Shown: piece after piece, positions 1 through 9,646 of the stretch
Numbering within the stretch: position 1 is the first letter of the stretch
How the letters are laid out: every line of letters begins with the position of its first letter
Assembly (NCBI RefSeq): GCF_001429245.1
Contig: NZ_LMJE01000007.1
Span: forward strand, 1,209,559-1,273,558
Length of the DNA stretch: 64,000 nucleotides
Origin: Rhizobium sp. Root274
GTDB taxonomy: Bacteria; Pseudomonadota; Alphaproteobacteria; Rhizobiales; Rhizobiaceae
Direction of reading: 5' to 3'
Notes under the pieces: generated by a model
Database searches by the model: none
The model's input: the letters and a program-made list of their open reading frames with translations, nothing else
What the model was told of the DNA's origin: nothing
Position numbers and translations under genes: made by a program

Positions 1-584
1 GCGTTCACGCAGAGTTCGGTGAGGAGATCGCGCTCCTGACAGGTGACGGCCTGATCGTCAGTGCGTTCGAGACGATCGCTCGCGAGACGCTGCAACGCCC
101 GGATCTGACCGCACCGATCATCGCCACCATCGCCAAATCTGTGGGGGCGCCTTACGGCCTCGTCGCCGGCCAGGCCTGGGAGAGCGAGCCGGAAATCAAC
201 ATTGCCATCTATCATCGCGCAAAGACCGCCTCGCTGTTCAGCGGCGCCGTCTCGACCGGCGCCATCGCCTCGGGCGGCAACCCGCTGGACTGGTTGGGTC
301 TTGCCGATGCTTTGGGTGCCGCCTACCAGGTTGCCGACGATCTATACGATGCTGTCGGCCAGGACGACGGCGTCGGCAAGCCTGCAGGCCAGGACAGCCG
401 CAACGCCAAGCCCAACATTGTCGCCACACTCGGCCTCGACGCGGCCCTGCAGCGTTTGAAGAACCTGGTTGGCGAAGCCGTCAACTGCGTGCCGGACTGC
501 CCGGGCGCGGAAGCCTTCCGCACGATGATCCGGCAGGAAGCGACGCGGCTGATGCCGAAGACCCTGGCAACCAGCGCGGCCTGA
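1..584 (+). CDS. crtE: Geranylgeranyl diphosphate synthase, 3' part (CrtE)
   Basis: This is the C-terminal part of a trans-prenyltransferase that condenses IPP units into geranylgeranyl diphosphate for carotenoids and the bacteriochlorophyll tail. The reading frame is open from base 3 with no start in the window, so the gene is cut by the left edge. The visible protein opens with VHAEFGEEIALLTGDGL, a conserved stretch of CrtE/IspA proteins, and carries the second aspartate-rich region as VADDLYDA near 331-354. The first DDxxD motif lies outside the window. It ends 5 bases before crtF, consistent with one crt transcript. An apparent start at 141 (GTG) falls inside the conserved domain and is rejected. 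Confidence 0.9.
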   Translation, partial: VHAEFGEEIALLTGDGLIVSAFETIARETLQRPDLTAPIIATIAKSVGAPYGLVAGQAWESEPEINIAIYHRAKTASLFSGAVSTGAIASGGNPLDWLGLADALGAAYQVADDLYDAVGQDDGVGKPAGQDSRNAKPNIVATLGLDAALQRLKNLVGEAVNCVPDCPGAEAFRTMIRQEATRLMPKTLATSAA

Positions 585-589
585 CGGCG

Positions 590-1786
590 ATGGCCACGCA
601 AGCGGAGCCGACAAACGGTGCCGATACGGGTGCAAACTGGCGCGCCGACGGCGAAAGCAATGGCAAGGCCCCGCATTTAACCTTCAGCATGCGCTGGCGC
701 CTATGGCGCAATCGTCAGATTGCGTCTCCACGGTTTCGCAGCCTGATCGCACGCCTGCCCCTCACGCGCTGGATTGCGCAGCGAAAGGCGAACCAGCTTT
801 TCCGGCTGACGGCAGGTTTCGTCTACTCGCAGGTGCTCCATGCCTGCGTGAAGTTGGACGTTTTTCAACGCTTGGAAGACCAGATCCTCTCCACTGATCA
901 GCTCGCAACCTTTTGTCAGCTCAGCACTCCCCGCATGCGGCTTCTGCTCGAAAATGCCGCATGCCTTGGGCTGGTCCTCCAGCCGACGCGCGACATCTGG
1001 ATGTTGGACGATGCTGGCGCCGTTATCGCCTCGGATGCAGGCCTTCGCGCCATGATCCGCCATCATGACGCGCTCTACCGTGATCTGGTTGACCCAGTCG
1101 CCCTGTGGCGCTCGGAAATGCCGGAAACGGAGCTGCGGCGTTACTGGGCCTATGTGCGTGGAGACGCACCGAGCGCGGTGACGGCCGAGCAGGCGGCTCC
1201 ATATTCGCTTCTGATGCGCGAAAGCCAGGCGATGTTCGCCGATTGTATCCTCGCATCTTACGATTTTGGCCGCCACGCTTCACTGCTCGATGTCGGGGGC
1301 GGCGATGGCGCCTTCCTGTCAGCGGTTGGACGGAAACACCCCAACCTTCAGCTCGCCCTCTTCGATCTACCCGCAGTGACAGAGCGCGCGAGCAAACATC
1401 TGACAGAGGCTGGTTTGATGGCCCGAAGCAGCGTCTACGCCGGCGACTTCTCGACAGACGCGCTGCCGGGATCGGCAGACTGCGTCACGCTTCTGCGCAT
1501 TCTTTGCGACCATGACGACGACAGAGTGATCACCATTCTTACCAATCTGCACGGACATCTCGCGCCGAACACGCGCCTTCTCGTGGCGGAAGCCATGGCG
1601 GACCCCTCTGAGGGAGCACGGCTGGCATCAGGTTATTTCGGTGTCTACTTCCTGGCCATGGGCTCGGGACGCTGCCGCTCCGCCGACGAGATCATGTCGC
1701 TCCTGAGAACCGCAGGATTTCGCGAAACAGAGGCTTTGGCCACGACCAATCCCCTGATTGCGACCTTGGTCACAGCGATCCGCTAA
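590..1786 (+). CDS. crtF: Demethylspheroidene/hydroxyneurosporene O-methyltransferase (CrtF)
   Basis: This 398-residue protein is a SAM-dependent O-methyltransferase of the spheroidene/spirilloxanthin pathway, methylating the tertiary hydroxyl of acyclic carotenoids. The SAM-binding glycine motif LLDVGGGDGAFL sits at about residue 230, and the N-terminal half has the winged-helix dimerisation character of the acetylserotonin O-methyltransferase family (AGFVYSQVLHACVKLDVF near residue 80). It follows crtE by 5 bases and precedes the bchC promoter region. Presence of crtF implies methoxylated carotenoids, provided crtC and crtD lie to the left. Length and context fit the family well. Confidence 0.9.
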   Translation: MATQAEPTNGADTGANWRADGESNGKAPHLTFSMRWRLWRNRQIASPRFRSLIARLPLTRWIAQRKANQLFRLTAGFVYSQVLHACVKLDVFQRLEDQILSTDQLATFCQLSTPRMRLLLENAACLGLVLQPTRDIWMLDDAGAVIASDAGLRAMIRHHDALYRDLVDPVALWRSEMPETELRRYWAYVRGDAPSAVTAEQAAPYSLLMRESQAMFADCILASYDFGRHASLLDVGGGDGAFLSAVGRKHPNLQLALFDLPAVTERASKHLTEAGLMARSSVYAGDFSTDALPGSADCVTLLRILCDHDDDRVITILTNLHGHLAPNTRLLVAEAMADPSEGARLASGYFGVYFLAMGSGRCRSADEIMSLLRTAGFRETEALATTNPLIATLVTAIR

Positions 1787-1804
1787 CAGCGGCCTGTGCC
1801 TAAG

Positions 1805-1845
1805 TGTAAATTTTAATTGACACTATAAATCGTAAAACTAAGATG
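1805..1845 (+). promoter_or_regulatory. PpsR/CrtJ operator and probable bchC promoter
   Basis: TGTAAATTTTAATTGACA at 1805-1822 matches the PpsR/CrtJ consensus TGT-N12-ACA. Its right arm TTGACA (1817-1822) would also serve as a -35 hexamer, with AAGATG 17 bases further on (1840-1845) as a poor -10. The placement before bchCXYZ-puf matches the known target in Rhodobacter. The site is read directly from sequence; binding is inferred. Confidence 0.75.
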
Positions 1846-1890
1846 ACATTTGGAGACAGGGGAGTCTCCGTGTCCGGGGAGGGCACATCC

Positions 1891-2835
1891 ATGCAGACAT
1901 CAGCCATCGTCTTTGAACAGCCCGGCGCACTCGCGCTGAAGCGGCTGTCGCTGCTTTCGCCCTCGCCGGTCGACGTGGTCGTGGAGACGATGTTCAGCGG
2001 GATTTCGACCGGCACGGAGAAGATGCTGTTTCATGGCACAATGCCGAGCTTTCCCGGCATGCGTTACCCCCTGGTTCCGGGCTATGAGACGGTTGCAAAG
2101 GTTGTCGAAGCAGGCAGCGCCTCGGGCCGCAAGGTAGGGGACTCGGTCTTCGTCCCCGGCGCCAGCTGTTTCGAAGAGGCGGCAGGCCTCTTCGGAGCCA
2201 ATGCATCACGGCTAGTCGTTCCCGGAGGGCGCACCACCCGGCTCGAGTTCGACAACGAGGAAGAAGGGGCTCTGCTGGCGCTTGCCGCAACCGCCCATCA
2301 TGCTGTTCGCCGTACCAACCAGCCTGTGTCCCTGGTGATCGGTCACGGTGTTCTCGGCCGCCTCATCGCCCGCATCATCCTCGCAATCGGCAACCCGCCG
2401 CCGACCGTCTGGGAAACCGCAAACCAGCGCAGACAGGATGGTGACGGCTACGCGGTTGTCGACCCGTCTGCGGAAGGGGCAACCATGCCACCCATGGGTG
2501 CCGCCATCGACGCAAGTGGCAATATCGCAGTCATCGACCGCGCCATTTCCATGCTGCAAAAGCGGGGCGAGCTGATCCTCGCCGGCTTCTATCCAGGTCG
2601 CGTCAGCTTCGATTTTGCGCCCGCGTTCATGCGTGAGGTGACACTTGCAATCGCCGCAGAGTTCAGCGCGCAGGACGTGGAAGCGGTGCTCGCCCTCGTC
2701 GCCACCGGCGCCCTGTCTCTCGACGGCCTCATCACGCACCACGCCGCTCCGGCAGATGCCGAGGCTGCCTATCGCACCGCGTTTGAAGACCCCGACTGCC
2801 TGAAAATGATCATCGACTGGAGGAACGCCGCATGA
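1891..2835 (+). CDS. bchC: Bacteriochlorophyllide a dehydrogenase (BchC)
   Basis: BchC oxidises the 3-hydroxyethyl group to the 3-acetyl group of bacteriochlorophyllide a. The 314-residue product (MQTSAIVFEQPGALALKRL...) is a medium-chain dehydrogenase family protein with a degenerate cofactor loop (VIGHGVLGRLIARI). The start at 1891 is chosen because GGGGAGG lies just upstream (1877-1883); an in-frame ATG at 1843 would add 16 residues unlike the family, with no ribosome site. It is the first gene of bchCXYZ-puf and its stop overlaps the bchX start by 4 bases (ATGA), implying translational coupling. Expression is probably repressed by PpsR through the operator at 1805. Confidence 0.93.
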   Translation: MQTSAIVFEQPGALALKRLSLLSPSPVDVVVETMFSGISTGTEKMLFHGTMPSFPGMRYPLVPGYETVAKVVEAGSASGRKVGDSVFVPGASCFEEAAGLFGANASRLVVPGGRTTRLEFDNEEEGALLALAATAHHAVRRTNQPVSLVIGHGVLGRLIARIILAIGNPPPTVWETANQRRQDGDGYAVVDPSAEGATMPPMGAAIDASGNIAVIDRAISMLQKRGELILAGFYPGRVSFDFAPAFMREVTLAIAAEFSAQDVEAVLALVATGALSLDGLITHHAAPADAEAAYRTAFEDPDCLKMIIDWRNAA

Positions 2836-3839
2836 GCCTGGACCTTGCCCCCGACGGCCTGGAGCGATTGCAGGAGAACCTGCGCGATGAAGCCGCCATC
2901 GAGCCCGACGCGCCGGCGACCGGCGAAGTCACCAAGGAAACGCAGATCATCGCGATCTACGGCAAGGGCGGCATCGGCAAGAGTTTCACGCTCGCCAATC
3001 TCTCCTACATGCTCGCCCAGCTCGGAAAGAAGGTGCTGCTGATTGGCTGCGATCCGAAGAGCGACACGACATCGCTGCTCTTCGGCGGCCGCGCCTGCCC
3101 GACGATTATCCAGACGGCCTCGCGCCGCAAGGAAGCCGGCCAGGAAGTTTCGATCTCCGATGTCTGCTTCAAGCGTGACGGCGTCTTCGCCATGGAGCTC
3201 GGCGGACCCGAAGTCGGTCGTGGTTGCGGTGGGCGCGGCATCATCCACGGCTTCGAGACGCTGGAAAAACTCGGCTTTCACGAATGGGACTTCGACTTCA
3301 TTCTGCTCGACTTCCTCGGCGACGTGGTCTGCGGTGGCTTCGGCCTGCCGATTGCCCGCGACATGTGCCAGAAAGTCGTGGTCGTTGGCTCGAACGACCT
3401 GCAGTCGCTGTATGTCGCCAACAATGTCTGTTCGGCGGTAAAATACTTCCGCAATCTCGGCGGCAATGTCGGCGTCGCCGGATTGGTGATCAACAAGGAC
3501 GACGGCACGGGCGAAGCACAGGCCTTTGCCGAAGCCGTGGGCATCCCGGTGCTCGCCTCGATCCCGCAGGATGATGATATCCGCCGCAAGAGCGCCAACT
3601 ATCAGATCATTGGCACACACGACTCGCACTGGGGTCCGCTCTTCGAGGCGCTGTCGATCAATCTCGCCGAGGCCCCGCCGATCCTTCCCAAGCCGCTCGA
3701 CCAGGACGGACTGCTCGGCCTCTTCGATGCCAGTGAGACCGGCGCCGACTACAAGCTTCAGCCGGCCACGCCGGAAGATATGTGTGCGGCCGGCGCTCTC
3801 AATCGGCCGTCGCTCGAAGTCGTCTACGACAATGTGTGA
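2832..3839 (+). CDS. bchX: Chlorophyllide a reductase iron protein (BchX)
   Basis: BchX is the NifH-like ATPase that carries electrons from its [4Fe-4S] cluster to the BchYZ component for reduction of the chlorin C7-C8 bond. The 335-residue protein shows the P-loop YGKGGIGKS near residue 44, and two cluster-ligand cysteines in GRGCGGRG and DVVCGGFG. It has about 30 residues of acidic N-terminal extension before the fold, as is usual for BchX compared with BchL. It overlaps bchC by 4 bases. The identity is clear from sequence and order. Confidence 0.95.
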   Translation: MSLDLAPDGLERLQENLRDEAAIEPDAPATGEVTKETQIIAIYGKGGIGKSFTLANLSYMLAQLGKKVLLIGCDPKSDTTSLLFGGRACPTIIQTASRRKEAGQEVSISDVCFKRDGVFAMELGGPEVGRGCGGRGIIHGFETLEKLGFHEWDFDFILLDFLGDVVCGGFGLPIARDMCQKVVVVGSNDLQSLYVANNVCSAVKYFRNLGGNVGVAGLVINKDDGTGEAQAFAEAVGIPVLASIPQDDDIRRKSANYQIIGTHDSHWGPLFEALSINLAEAPPILPKPLDQDGLLGLFDASETGADYKLQPATPEDMCAAGALNRPSLEVVYDNV

Positions 3840-3853
3840 GATCGGAACGCCCC

Positions 3854-5440
3854 ATGGATGACCTTCGCAAGGAATTCGAGCCGGACGACACCAGCGGGAT
3901 CGCTCTCGCTGCAGCAGATCAGGCTATCCTTGCCGATGCGGTGACGGATGCCGCAGCAAGCGGCATCGGCTGTCACGGCGGCACCGAACTCTCCAAGGCT
4001 GCGGCCCGCGCTGCCGGTCAAGGCGAGTTAATGGACCGCTTCGAAGCTGATTATCCCAAGGGCCCGCACGACCAGCCGCAATCCATGTGCCCGGCCTTCG
4101 GCTCGCTGCGCGTCGGTCTTCGCATGCGACGCGTCGGCACCATCCTCTCCGGTTCAGCCTGCTGCGTCTATGGGCTCACCTTCACCTCGCATTTCTACGG
4201 CGCCAAACGCTCGGTCGGCTACGTCCCCTTCAACTCCGAGACGCTTGTCACGGGCAAGCTGTACGAGGACATCGTGGAGGCCGTCCACCTGATGGCGGAT
4301 CCGGACAAATTCGACGCCTTGATCGTCACCAATCTTTGTGTGCCGACAGCCTCTGGCGTGCCGCTCCGCATGTTGCCGCGCGAGATCGATGGCGTACGCA
4401 TCGTTGGTATTGATGTGCCGGGCTTCGGCATCCCGACCCATGCCGAGGCGAAGGATGTGCTTTCGGGCGCCATGCTCGCCTATGCTCGACAGGAAGTGGC
4501 GAGCGGCCCGGTCCAGCGGCCGCGCGGCGGTCTCAAGGACAAGCCGACGGTAACCCTGGTCGGTGAAGTGTTCCCGGCGGACCCGGTGGTGATCGGCGGC
4601 ATGCTCGAACCTATGGGACTGGCCGTCGGTCCCACGGTTCCCGTCCGCGAATGGCGCGACCTTTATGCCGCTCTCGACTGCGCCGCAGTGGCCGCCATCC
4701 ATCCCTTCTATACGGCAAGCTTCCGTGAGTTTTCCGCTGCCGGCCGCCCGATTGTCGGCTCAGCTCCGGTCGGCCTTGAGGGCACCGATGCCTGGTTGAA
4801 TGCCATCGGCAACAGCTGTGGCGTTCCCCAGGTCCGCATCGACATCAGCCGCAACGCCATGCGCGGCGCCATTTCGGCCGCCCTTGCCAACAACCGCATC
4901 AACGGCCGCATCACGCTTTCGGGTTACGAAGGCTCCGAACTGCTCGTCGGCCGCCTGCTTGTCGAACTCGGCGCTGACCTCCGTTACGTTGGCACCGCCT
5001 GTCCGAAGACACCCTACAATGCGGCCGATGCCGAATGGCTCGAAGCCCATGGCGTGCAACTGCGCTTCCGCGCCTCCCTTGAACAGGACCTGGCCGCTTT
5101 CGTCGAATACGAGCCCGACCTTGCCATCGGTACCACGCCCGTGGTGCAGAAGGCCAAGGAGGCAGCAACGCCTGCCCTCTACTTCACCAATCTGATTTCG
5201 GCCCGCCCCCTGATGGGACCGGCAGGCGTTGCCTCGCTGCCATCCGTCATCAATGCGGCAATCGCCAACAAGGATCGATTCCTCGCCATGAACGCCTTCT
5301 TCGATGGCGTCGGCAAGGGTGACACGGCCGGCATCTGGGAAGACACGCCCCAGGACCGCAGCGCCTATCGCAAGAAGTTTGCCGCCAAGGTCAAGCAGTC
5401 CCGCAACGCCGTCGACAATGGGGAGAGTGTCGGATGCTGA
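3854..5440 (+). CDS. bchY: Chlorophyllide a reductase subunit Y (BchY)
   Basis: BchY is a NifD-like catalytic subunit of chlorophyllide a oxidoreductase. The protein (528 residues from MDDLRKEF) contains cysteines of the bridging cluster in CPAFGSLR and [12 protein letters not shown] in the N-terminal third, followed by nitrogenase-component-like repeats. The start is uncertain. The ATG at 3854 has no strong ribosome site, while a GTG at 3836 overlaps the bchX stop (GTGA) and would add six residues. The 3' end overlaps bchZ by 7 bases. Confidence 0.94.
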   Translation: MDDLRKEFEPDDTSGIALAAADQAILADAVTDAAASGIGCHGGTELSKAAARAAGQGELMDRFEADYPKGPHDQPQSMCPAFGSLRVGLRMRRVGTILSGSACCVYGLTFTSHFYGAKRSVGYVPFNSETLVTGKLYEDIVEAVHLMADPDKFDALIVTNLCVPTASGVPLRMLPREIDGVRIVGIDVPGFGIPTHAEAKDVLSGAMLAYARQEVASGPVQRPRGGLKDKPTVTLVGEVFPADPVVIGGMLEPMGLAVGPTVPVREWRDLYAALDCAAVAAIHPFYTASFREFSAAGRPIVGSAPVGLEGTDAWLNAIGNSCGVPQVRIDISRNAMRGAISAALANNRINGRITLSGYEGSELLVGRLLVELGADLRYVGTACPKTPYNAADAEWLEAHGVQLRFRASLEQDLAAFVEYEPDLAIGTTPVVQKAKEAATPALYFTNLISARPLMGPAGVASLPSVINAAIANKDRFLAMNAFFDGVGKGDTAGIWEDTPQDRSAYRKKFAAKVKQSRNAVDNGESVGC

Positions 5441-6885
5441 TCCTCGACCACGACCGAGCCGGCGGCTATTGGGGCAGCGTCTATGCCTTCACCGCGATCA
5501 AGGGCCTGCAGGTGATCATCGACGGCCCAGTTGGCTGTGAAAATCTGCCCGTCACCTCGGTGCTGCACTATACCGACGCCCTTCCGCCGCATGAGCTGCC
5601 GATCGTCGTCTCAGGCTTGTCGGAGGACGAGCTGGGGCAGCACGGCACCGAAGGCGCGATGAAGCGGGCCCGTCTGGCGCTTGATCCGGATCTGCCAGCT
5701 GTCGTCGTGACCGGCTCGATCGCCGAAATGATCGGCGGCGGTGTGACCCCGGAAGGCTCCAACATCGTCCGGTTCCTCCCGCGCACCATCGACGAGGATC
5801 AGTGGCAGAGCGCCGACCGCGCGATGAAATGGCTCTGGACCGAATTCGGCCCGAAGGGCGGCAAAGTCCCGGCTCCGCGTCGTCGGCCGGAAGGCGCAAA
5901 ACCCCGCGTCAACATCATAGGCCCGATCTACGGCACCTACAACATGCCATCCGACCTCGCGGAAATCCGCCGCCTGGTCGAAGGCCTGGGCGCCGAGATC
6001 AATATGGTCTTCCCGCTCGGCAGCCATCTTGAAGACGTCCGCAAACTGGCCGATGCCGACGCCAACATCTGCCTCTACCGCGAATTCGGTCGCCTTCTCT
6101 GCGAGGCGCTCGATCGCCCCTATCTGCAGGCGCCGATCGGCATCCATTCGACAACCGCTTTCCTGCGTCAGCTCGGCGAGATGCTGGGCCTCGACCCGGA
6201 GCCGTTCATCGTCAGAGAAAAGCACACGACGCTGAAGCCTCTCTGGGATCTCTGGCGCTCCGTCACCCAGGATTTCTTCGCCACCGCCAGCTTCGCGATC
6301 GTGGCCAACGAGACCTATGTGCGTGGCATCCGCAACTTCCTCGAAGAGGAAATGGGGCTTCCCTGTACGTTCGCTGTCCCGCGCAAGCCGGGTACGAAGA
6401 CCGACAACATCGAGGTCTCGGAACTGACCGCGAGCAAGACGCCGATGATCATGTTCGGCTCGTTCAACGAGCGCATGTACATGGCCGAATGCGGCGCCCG
6501 TGGAAAATTCGTCCAACTCTCCTATCCAGGCGCGATTGTGCGGCGCCATACCGGATCTCCGGTCATGGGCTATTCGGGCGCCGCCTGGTTGATCCAGGAA
6601 GTCTGCAACGCACTGTTCGACATCCTCTTCGACATCCTGCCCCGCGCCGGCGAACTGGATGCGATCGAGCCGACCACCGCCCGCCAGCGCGTCTCGATCG
6701 TCTGGAACGCGGATGCTCAGGCCTCGCTAGAGACCTGTCTCAACAACGAACCGGTCCTCGTCCGGATTTCGGCCGCCAAGCGCCTGCGCGACGCCGCCGA
6801 ACGCGAGGCCCGCAGCGCGCAAGCGCCTGAAGTCACTCGCCAGCATGTCGAAACGGCTGCCCGTCTCGCGGGAGCACGCGCATGA
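5434..6885 (+). CDS. bchZ: Chlorophyllide a reductase subunit Z (BchZ)
   Basis: BchZ is the NifK-like partner of BchY. The 483-residue protein begins [20 protein letters not shown] and contains the cysteine motif [11 protein letters not shown] near residue 35 for the bridging iron-sulphur cluster. The C-terminal 80 residues carry the small helical domain typical of BchB and BchZ ([17 protein letters not shown]). It overlaps bchY by 7 bases and lies 46 bases before pufQ. In related bacteria the puf operon is also driven from a promoter within bchZ; no such promoter is obvious here by eye. Confidence 0.94.
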   Translation: MLILDHDRAGGYWGSVYAFTAIKGLQVIIDGPVGCENLPVTSVLHYTDALPPHELPIVVSGLSEDELGQHGTEGAMKRARLALDPDLPAVVVTGSIAEMIGGGVTPEGSNIVRFLPRTIDEDQWQSADRAMKWLWTEFGPKGGKVPAPRRRPEGAKPRVNIIGPIYGTYNMPSDLAEIRRLVEGLGAEINMVFPLGSHLEDVRKLADADANICLYREFGRLLCEALDRPYLQAPIGIHSTTAFLRQLGEMLGLDPEPFIVREKHTTLKPLWDLWRSVTQDFFATASFAIVANETYVRGIRNFLEEEMGLPCTFAVPRKPGTKTDNIEVSELTASKTPMIMFGSFNERMYMAECGARGKFVQLSYPGAIVRRHTGSPVMGYSGAAWLIQEVCNALFDILFDILPRAGELDAIEPTTARQRVSIVWNADAQASLETCLNNEPVLVRISAAKRLRDAAEREARSAQAPEVTRQHVETAARLAGARA

Positions 6886-6931
6886 CCGGCGAGCGAAAAG
6901 TCCCGAAGTGGGGAAACCTGGAGGTGAAGGC

Positions 6932-7168
6932 ATGATCACTGCAACGCAACACGAACCGGACGCGCGCCGCCATCAGGCAGACCGCCAATCGGAGCGGGTC
7001 AACCTGCGCCGTCTCTATCTGCTGATGTATCCGCTCTGCCTGGTGGCGGCGGTCGCAGCCAGACTGACCGACCAGTCAGGAACTGCTGCTGAAAAGCCCG
7101 CCCAGTCCATTTTCGCCGAAGCACGCTCTTCGGCCTATGCCGCTGCCGGTTACGCCTTTCAGGCGTGA
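6932..7168 (+). CDS. pufQ: PufQ, bacteriochlorophyll assembly factor
   Basis: PufQ is a small membrane protein reported in Rhodobacter to be needed for normal bacteriochlorophyll formation and complex assembly. The 78-residue product has a basic N-terminus, one hydrophobic segment at about residues 29-44 (YLLMYPLCLVAAVAARLTD) and a C-terminal end rich in alanine. The start at 6932 follows an excellent ribosome site (GGAGGTGAAGG, 6920-6930); a longer frame from 6845 runs inside bchZ and is rejected. Position between bchZ and pufB is the standard pufQ slot. Confidence 0.85.
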   Translation: MITATQHEPDARRHQADRQSERVNLRRLYLLMYPLCLVAAVAARLTDQSGTAAEKPAQSIFAEARSSAYAAAGYAFQA

Positions 7169-7241
7169 CCTTCCCTTTGCCGGTGTTCTCGACACCGACA
7201 AAAACCCGGCAGTGCTGCAAGACGGCTCGGCCGGAACCCTG

Positions 7242-7258
7242 CCGCGGGGGCGCCGCGG
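7242..7258 (+). promoter_or_regulatory. GC hairpin in the pufQ-pufB leader
   Basis: CCGCGG-GGGCG-CCGCGG can form a 6-bp all-GC hairpin 26 bases before the pufB start. There is no T-run, so it is unlikely to terminate. A 5' hairpin here could protect or define the 5' end of a processed pufBA message, as described for puf mRNA in Rhodobacter. Confidence 0.45.
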
Positions 7259-7283
7259 TGTTCGAGACTAGGAGGTGAATTTG

Positions 7284-7505
7284 ATGGCTGAAACATCAAA
7301 TGTTTCACTTTCGGGTCTGACCGAAAGCGAAGCGCGCGAGGTCCATGGATTCTTCATCCAAGGCTTCATGATATTCACGGCGATTGCCATCGTCGCGCAT
7401 ATCTTGGTCTGGATGTGGCGTCCCTGGATTCCGGGCCCCGAAGGTTACAGCTCTCTCGAGGGCATCAACCAGACGGCTCTCTCGCTTCTGTCGATGATGG
7501 CTTAG
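7284..7505 (+). CDS. pufB: LH1 antenna beta subunit (PufB)
   Basis: The 73-residue light-harvesting 1 beta polypeptide binds bacteriochlorophyll a around the reaction centre. It shows the family pattern [11 protein letters not shown]...[14 protein letters not shown], with His21 and the Mg-ligating His39 and a single transmembrane helix at about 26-46. The start is ATG 7284, since GGAGGTG at 7271-7277 would overlap the alternative GTG at 7275. After the usual end near [10 protein letters not shown] (residue 55) there are 18 extra residues ([18 protein letters not shown]). The short beta proteins of Rhodobacter end at about residue 50. It lies 11 bases before pufA. Confidence 0.93.
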   Translation: MAETSNVSLSGLTESEAREVHGFFIQGFMIFTAIAIVAHILVWMWRPWIPGPEGYSSLEGINQTALSLLSMMA

Positions 7506-7516
7506 GAGGACGCGAT

Positions 7517-7714
7517 ATGTGGAGAATCTGGCTTATGTTCGATCCGCGCAAAGCGCTGGTCGCACTGTCTGTATTCCTGTTTACGCTGGCGATCCTGATC
7601 CATTTCATCCTGCTGAGCACGGAACGCTTCAACTGGCTGGAGGGCAAGCCCCTCAAGACCAGTGCCCTGGAGCATTCCCTCTCTGAAGGCGTGGATCTCA
7701 AGCTCATCGGCTGA
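7517..7714 (+). CDS. pufA: LH1 antenna alpha subunit (PufA)
   Basis: The 65-residue LH1 alpha polypeptide starts [15 protein letters not shown], a signature of alpha antenna proteins. It has one transmembrane helix (about 13-33) with the bacteriochlorophyll-ligating His29 and the conserved tryptophan at residue 40 (RFNWLEG). The ribosome site GGAGGA (7506-7511) supports the start at 7517. A frame open from 7415 overlaps pufB and is rejected. No pufX-like gene follows; pufC ends this operon instead. Confidence 0.94.
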   Translation: MWRIWLMFDPRKALVALSVFLFTLAILIHFILLSTERFNWLEGKPLKTSALEHSLSEGVDLKLIG

Positions 7715-7729
7715 AGAACCAAGACGGCA

Positions 7730-7755
7730 GCGGGCGGCACCTCGGTCTCGCCCGC
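7730..7755 (+). promoter_or_regulatory. pufA-pufL intercistronic hairpin
   Basis: GCGGGCG at 7730-7736 pairs with CGCCCGC at 7749-7755 across a 12-base loop, in the 99-base gap between pufA and pufL. There is no T-run. In Rhodobacter capsulatus hairpins in this same gap stabilise the pufBA segment and set the excess of LH1 over reaction-centre subunits; the same role is inferred here. Confidence 0.6.
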
Positions 7756-7813
7756 CGCCAAACGGCATGACCCGACAACGCCGCCTGGCTGATCACCTCT
7801 GGAGGAAACGAAC

Positions 7814-8659
7814 ATGGCGCTGCTGAGTTTTGAACGCAAATATCGCGTACGAGGCGGAACGCTGCTCGGAGGCGATCTCTTCGATTTCTGGGTAGGTCCT
7901 TTCTACGTCGGCTTCTTCGGCGTGACGACGGCATTCTTTGCCACGCTGGGCACCGCTCTCATCATCTACGGCGCGGCCATCGGCCCGACCTGGAACATCT
8001 GGCAGATTTCGATCGCCCCGCCCGACCTATCCTACGGACTGGCCTTGGCACCGCTGAAGGAGGGTGGCCTCTGGCAGATCATCACCGTCTGCGCACTCGG
8101 AGCCTTCATCTCCTGGGCACTGCGCGAGGTGGAAATCTGCCGAAAGCTTGGCATCGGCTATCACGTGCCCTTTGCCTTCTCCTTCGCCATTCTCGCCTAC
8201 GCCACCCTCGTCGTCTTTAGGCCGCTGTTGCTCGGCGCCTGGGGCAACGGCTTTCCTTATGGCATCTTCAGCCATCTGGATTGGGTCTCGAACGTCGGCT
8301 ACCAGTACCTGCATTTCCATTACAATCCGGCCCATATGCTCGCGGTGACTTTCTTCTTCACCACGACCTTCGCCCTTTCGCTGCATGGCGGCCTGATCCT
8401 GTCGGCGGCCAATCCGGGCAGCTCGCTCACCGAGCCGGGCAAGCAGGGCGAAGTGAAGACACCGGAATATGAAGACACGTTTTTCCGCGACATCATCGGC
8501 TACTCGATCGGCACGCTCGGCATCCATCGCCTCGGCCTGATCCTGGCGCTGAATGCCGGCTTCTGGAGTGCTGTCTGCATCATCATCAGCGGACCTTTCT
8601 GGAACCAGGGATGGCCGCGCTGGTGGAACTGGTGGCTTGAGCTGCCAATCTGGAACTGA
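7814..8659 (+). CDS. pufL: Photosynthetic reaction centre L subunit (PufL)
   Basis: PufL is one of the two pigment-binding core subunits of the type II reaction centre. The 281-residue protein begins [28 protein letters not shown] and has five membrane helices. Special-pair and iron-ligand histidines are visible in [18 protein letters not shown] and in the C-terminal [10 protein letters not shown] helix. The ribosome site GGAGGAAACG precedes the ATG. It lies 13 bases before pufM. Length matches the family. Confidence 0.97.
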   Translation: MALLSFERKYRVRGGTLLGGDLFDFWVGPFYVGFFGVTTAFFATLGTALIIYGAAIGPTWNIWQISIAPPDLSYGLALAPLKEGGLWQIITVCALGAFISWALREVEICRKLGIGYHVPFAFSFAILAYATLVVFRPLLLGAWGNGFPYGIFSHLDWVSNVGYQYLHFHYNPAHMLAVTFFFTTTFALSLHGGLILSAANPGSSLTEPGKQGEVKTPEYEDTFFRDIIGYSIGTLGIHRLGLILALNAGFWSAVCIIISGPFWNQGWPRWWNWWLELPIWN

Positions 8660-8672
8660 GGGGTACCGGATC

Positions 8673-9635
8673 ATGTTGCTGCAATATCAAAACATTATTA
8701 CGCCCGTGCAGGTGAGTGGTCCCCTCGAAGAGGGCATGCCCCTCCCCAGAGGCGACAGCCCCCGTGTCGGCAAGCCGTTTTACGTCACTCTGTTCGGCAT
8801 GATCGGCAATGCCCAGATCGGCCCGATCTACCTGGGCTATCTCGGGACGCTCTCCCTGCTCTTCGGCTTCATCGCCTTCGAGATCATCGGTCTCAACATG
8901 TTCGCTTCGGTCGGCTGGGATCCGATCCAGTTCGTCCGCCAGCTCTTCTGGCTGGGGCTTGAGCCGCCACCGGCGAAATACGGCTTGAAGATCCTGCCAC
9001 CGCTGGCCGAAGGCGGGTGGTGGCTGATCGCCGGCTTCTTCCTGACGACCTCGGTCCTCTTGTGGTGGGTCAGGGTGTATCGCCGCGCCCGGCAGCTGGA
9101 ACTCGGCATGCACGTCGCCTGGGCCTTTGCCGCCGCGATCTGGCTGTTCCTCGTGCTCGGCTTCATTCGGCCGCTGTTGATGGGCAATTTCTCGGAAGCG
9201 GTCCCCTTCGGCATTTTCCCGCACCTCGACTGGACCGCCGCCTTCTCGATCCGCTACGGCAACCTCTATTACAATCCCTTCCACTGCCTCTCGATCGTCT
9301 TTCTCTATGGCTCGGTGCTGCTCTTTGCCATGCATGGCGCAACGATCCTCGCCGTCGGCAAGTATGGCGGTGAGCGTGAGCTGGAACAAATCACCGATCG
9401 CGGCACGGCATCCGAGCGCGCCGCCCTCTTCTGGCGCTGGACCATGGGCTTCAATGCCACGATGGAGTCCGTGCACCGCTGGGCCTGGTGGTTTGCCATT
9501 CTGACCCCGATCACCGGCGGCATCGGCATCCTGCTCACCGGCACGGTGGTCGACAACTGGTATCTCTGGGGCATCAACCACGGGATCGTGTCCCCGCTGC
9601 CGGGTTATCCCGGCGTCGTCGACCCGGCGCTTTGA
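8673..9635 (+). CDS. pufM: Photosynthetic reaction centre M subunit (PufM)
   Basis: PufM is the second core subunit of the reaction centre and carries the non-heme-iron glutamate. The 320-residue protein starts [16 protein letters not shown]. It has five membrane helices, the histidine-rich special-pair region [18 protein letters not shown], and a C-terminal iron-binding region [20 protein letters not shown]. The start at 8673 is 13 bases after pufL; a longer frame from 8553 overlaps pufL and is rejected. The C-terminus ([17 protein letters not shown]) is extended, as in species whose reaction centre binds a tetraheme cytochrome. Confidence 0.97.
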   Translation: MLLQYQNIITPVQVSGPLEEGMPLPRGDSPRVGKPFYVTLFGMIGNAQIGPIYLGYLGTLSLLFGFIAFEIIGLNMFASVGWDPIQFVRQLFWLGLEPPPAKYGLKILPPLAEGGWWLIAGFFLTTSVLLWWVRVYRRARQLELGMHVAWAFAAAIWLFLVLGFIRPLLMGNFSEAVPFGIFPHLDWTAAFSIRYGNLYYNPFHCLSIVFLYGSVLLFAMHGATILAVGKYGGERELEQITDRGTASERAALFWRWTMGFNATMESVHRWAWWFAILTPITGGIGILLTGTVVDNWYLWGINHGIVSPLPGYPGVVDPAL

Positions 9636-9646
9636 GGAGAACGACG

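Noticed and set aside
1843-1890. Upstream ATG for bchC
   Set aside because: It lacks a ribosome site and falls at the proposed -10, whereas ATG 1891 has GGGGAGG and a family-like N-terminus.
5611-6549. 312-codon minus-strand frame inside bchZ
   Set aside because: It is antisense to a conserved enzyme subunit, with no ribosome site or motif.
7715-7813. pufX or another small gene between pufA and pufL
   Set aside because: Only a hairpin and a ribosome site are present in 99 bases; there is no open frame with a plausible start.
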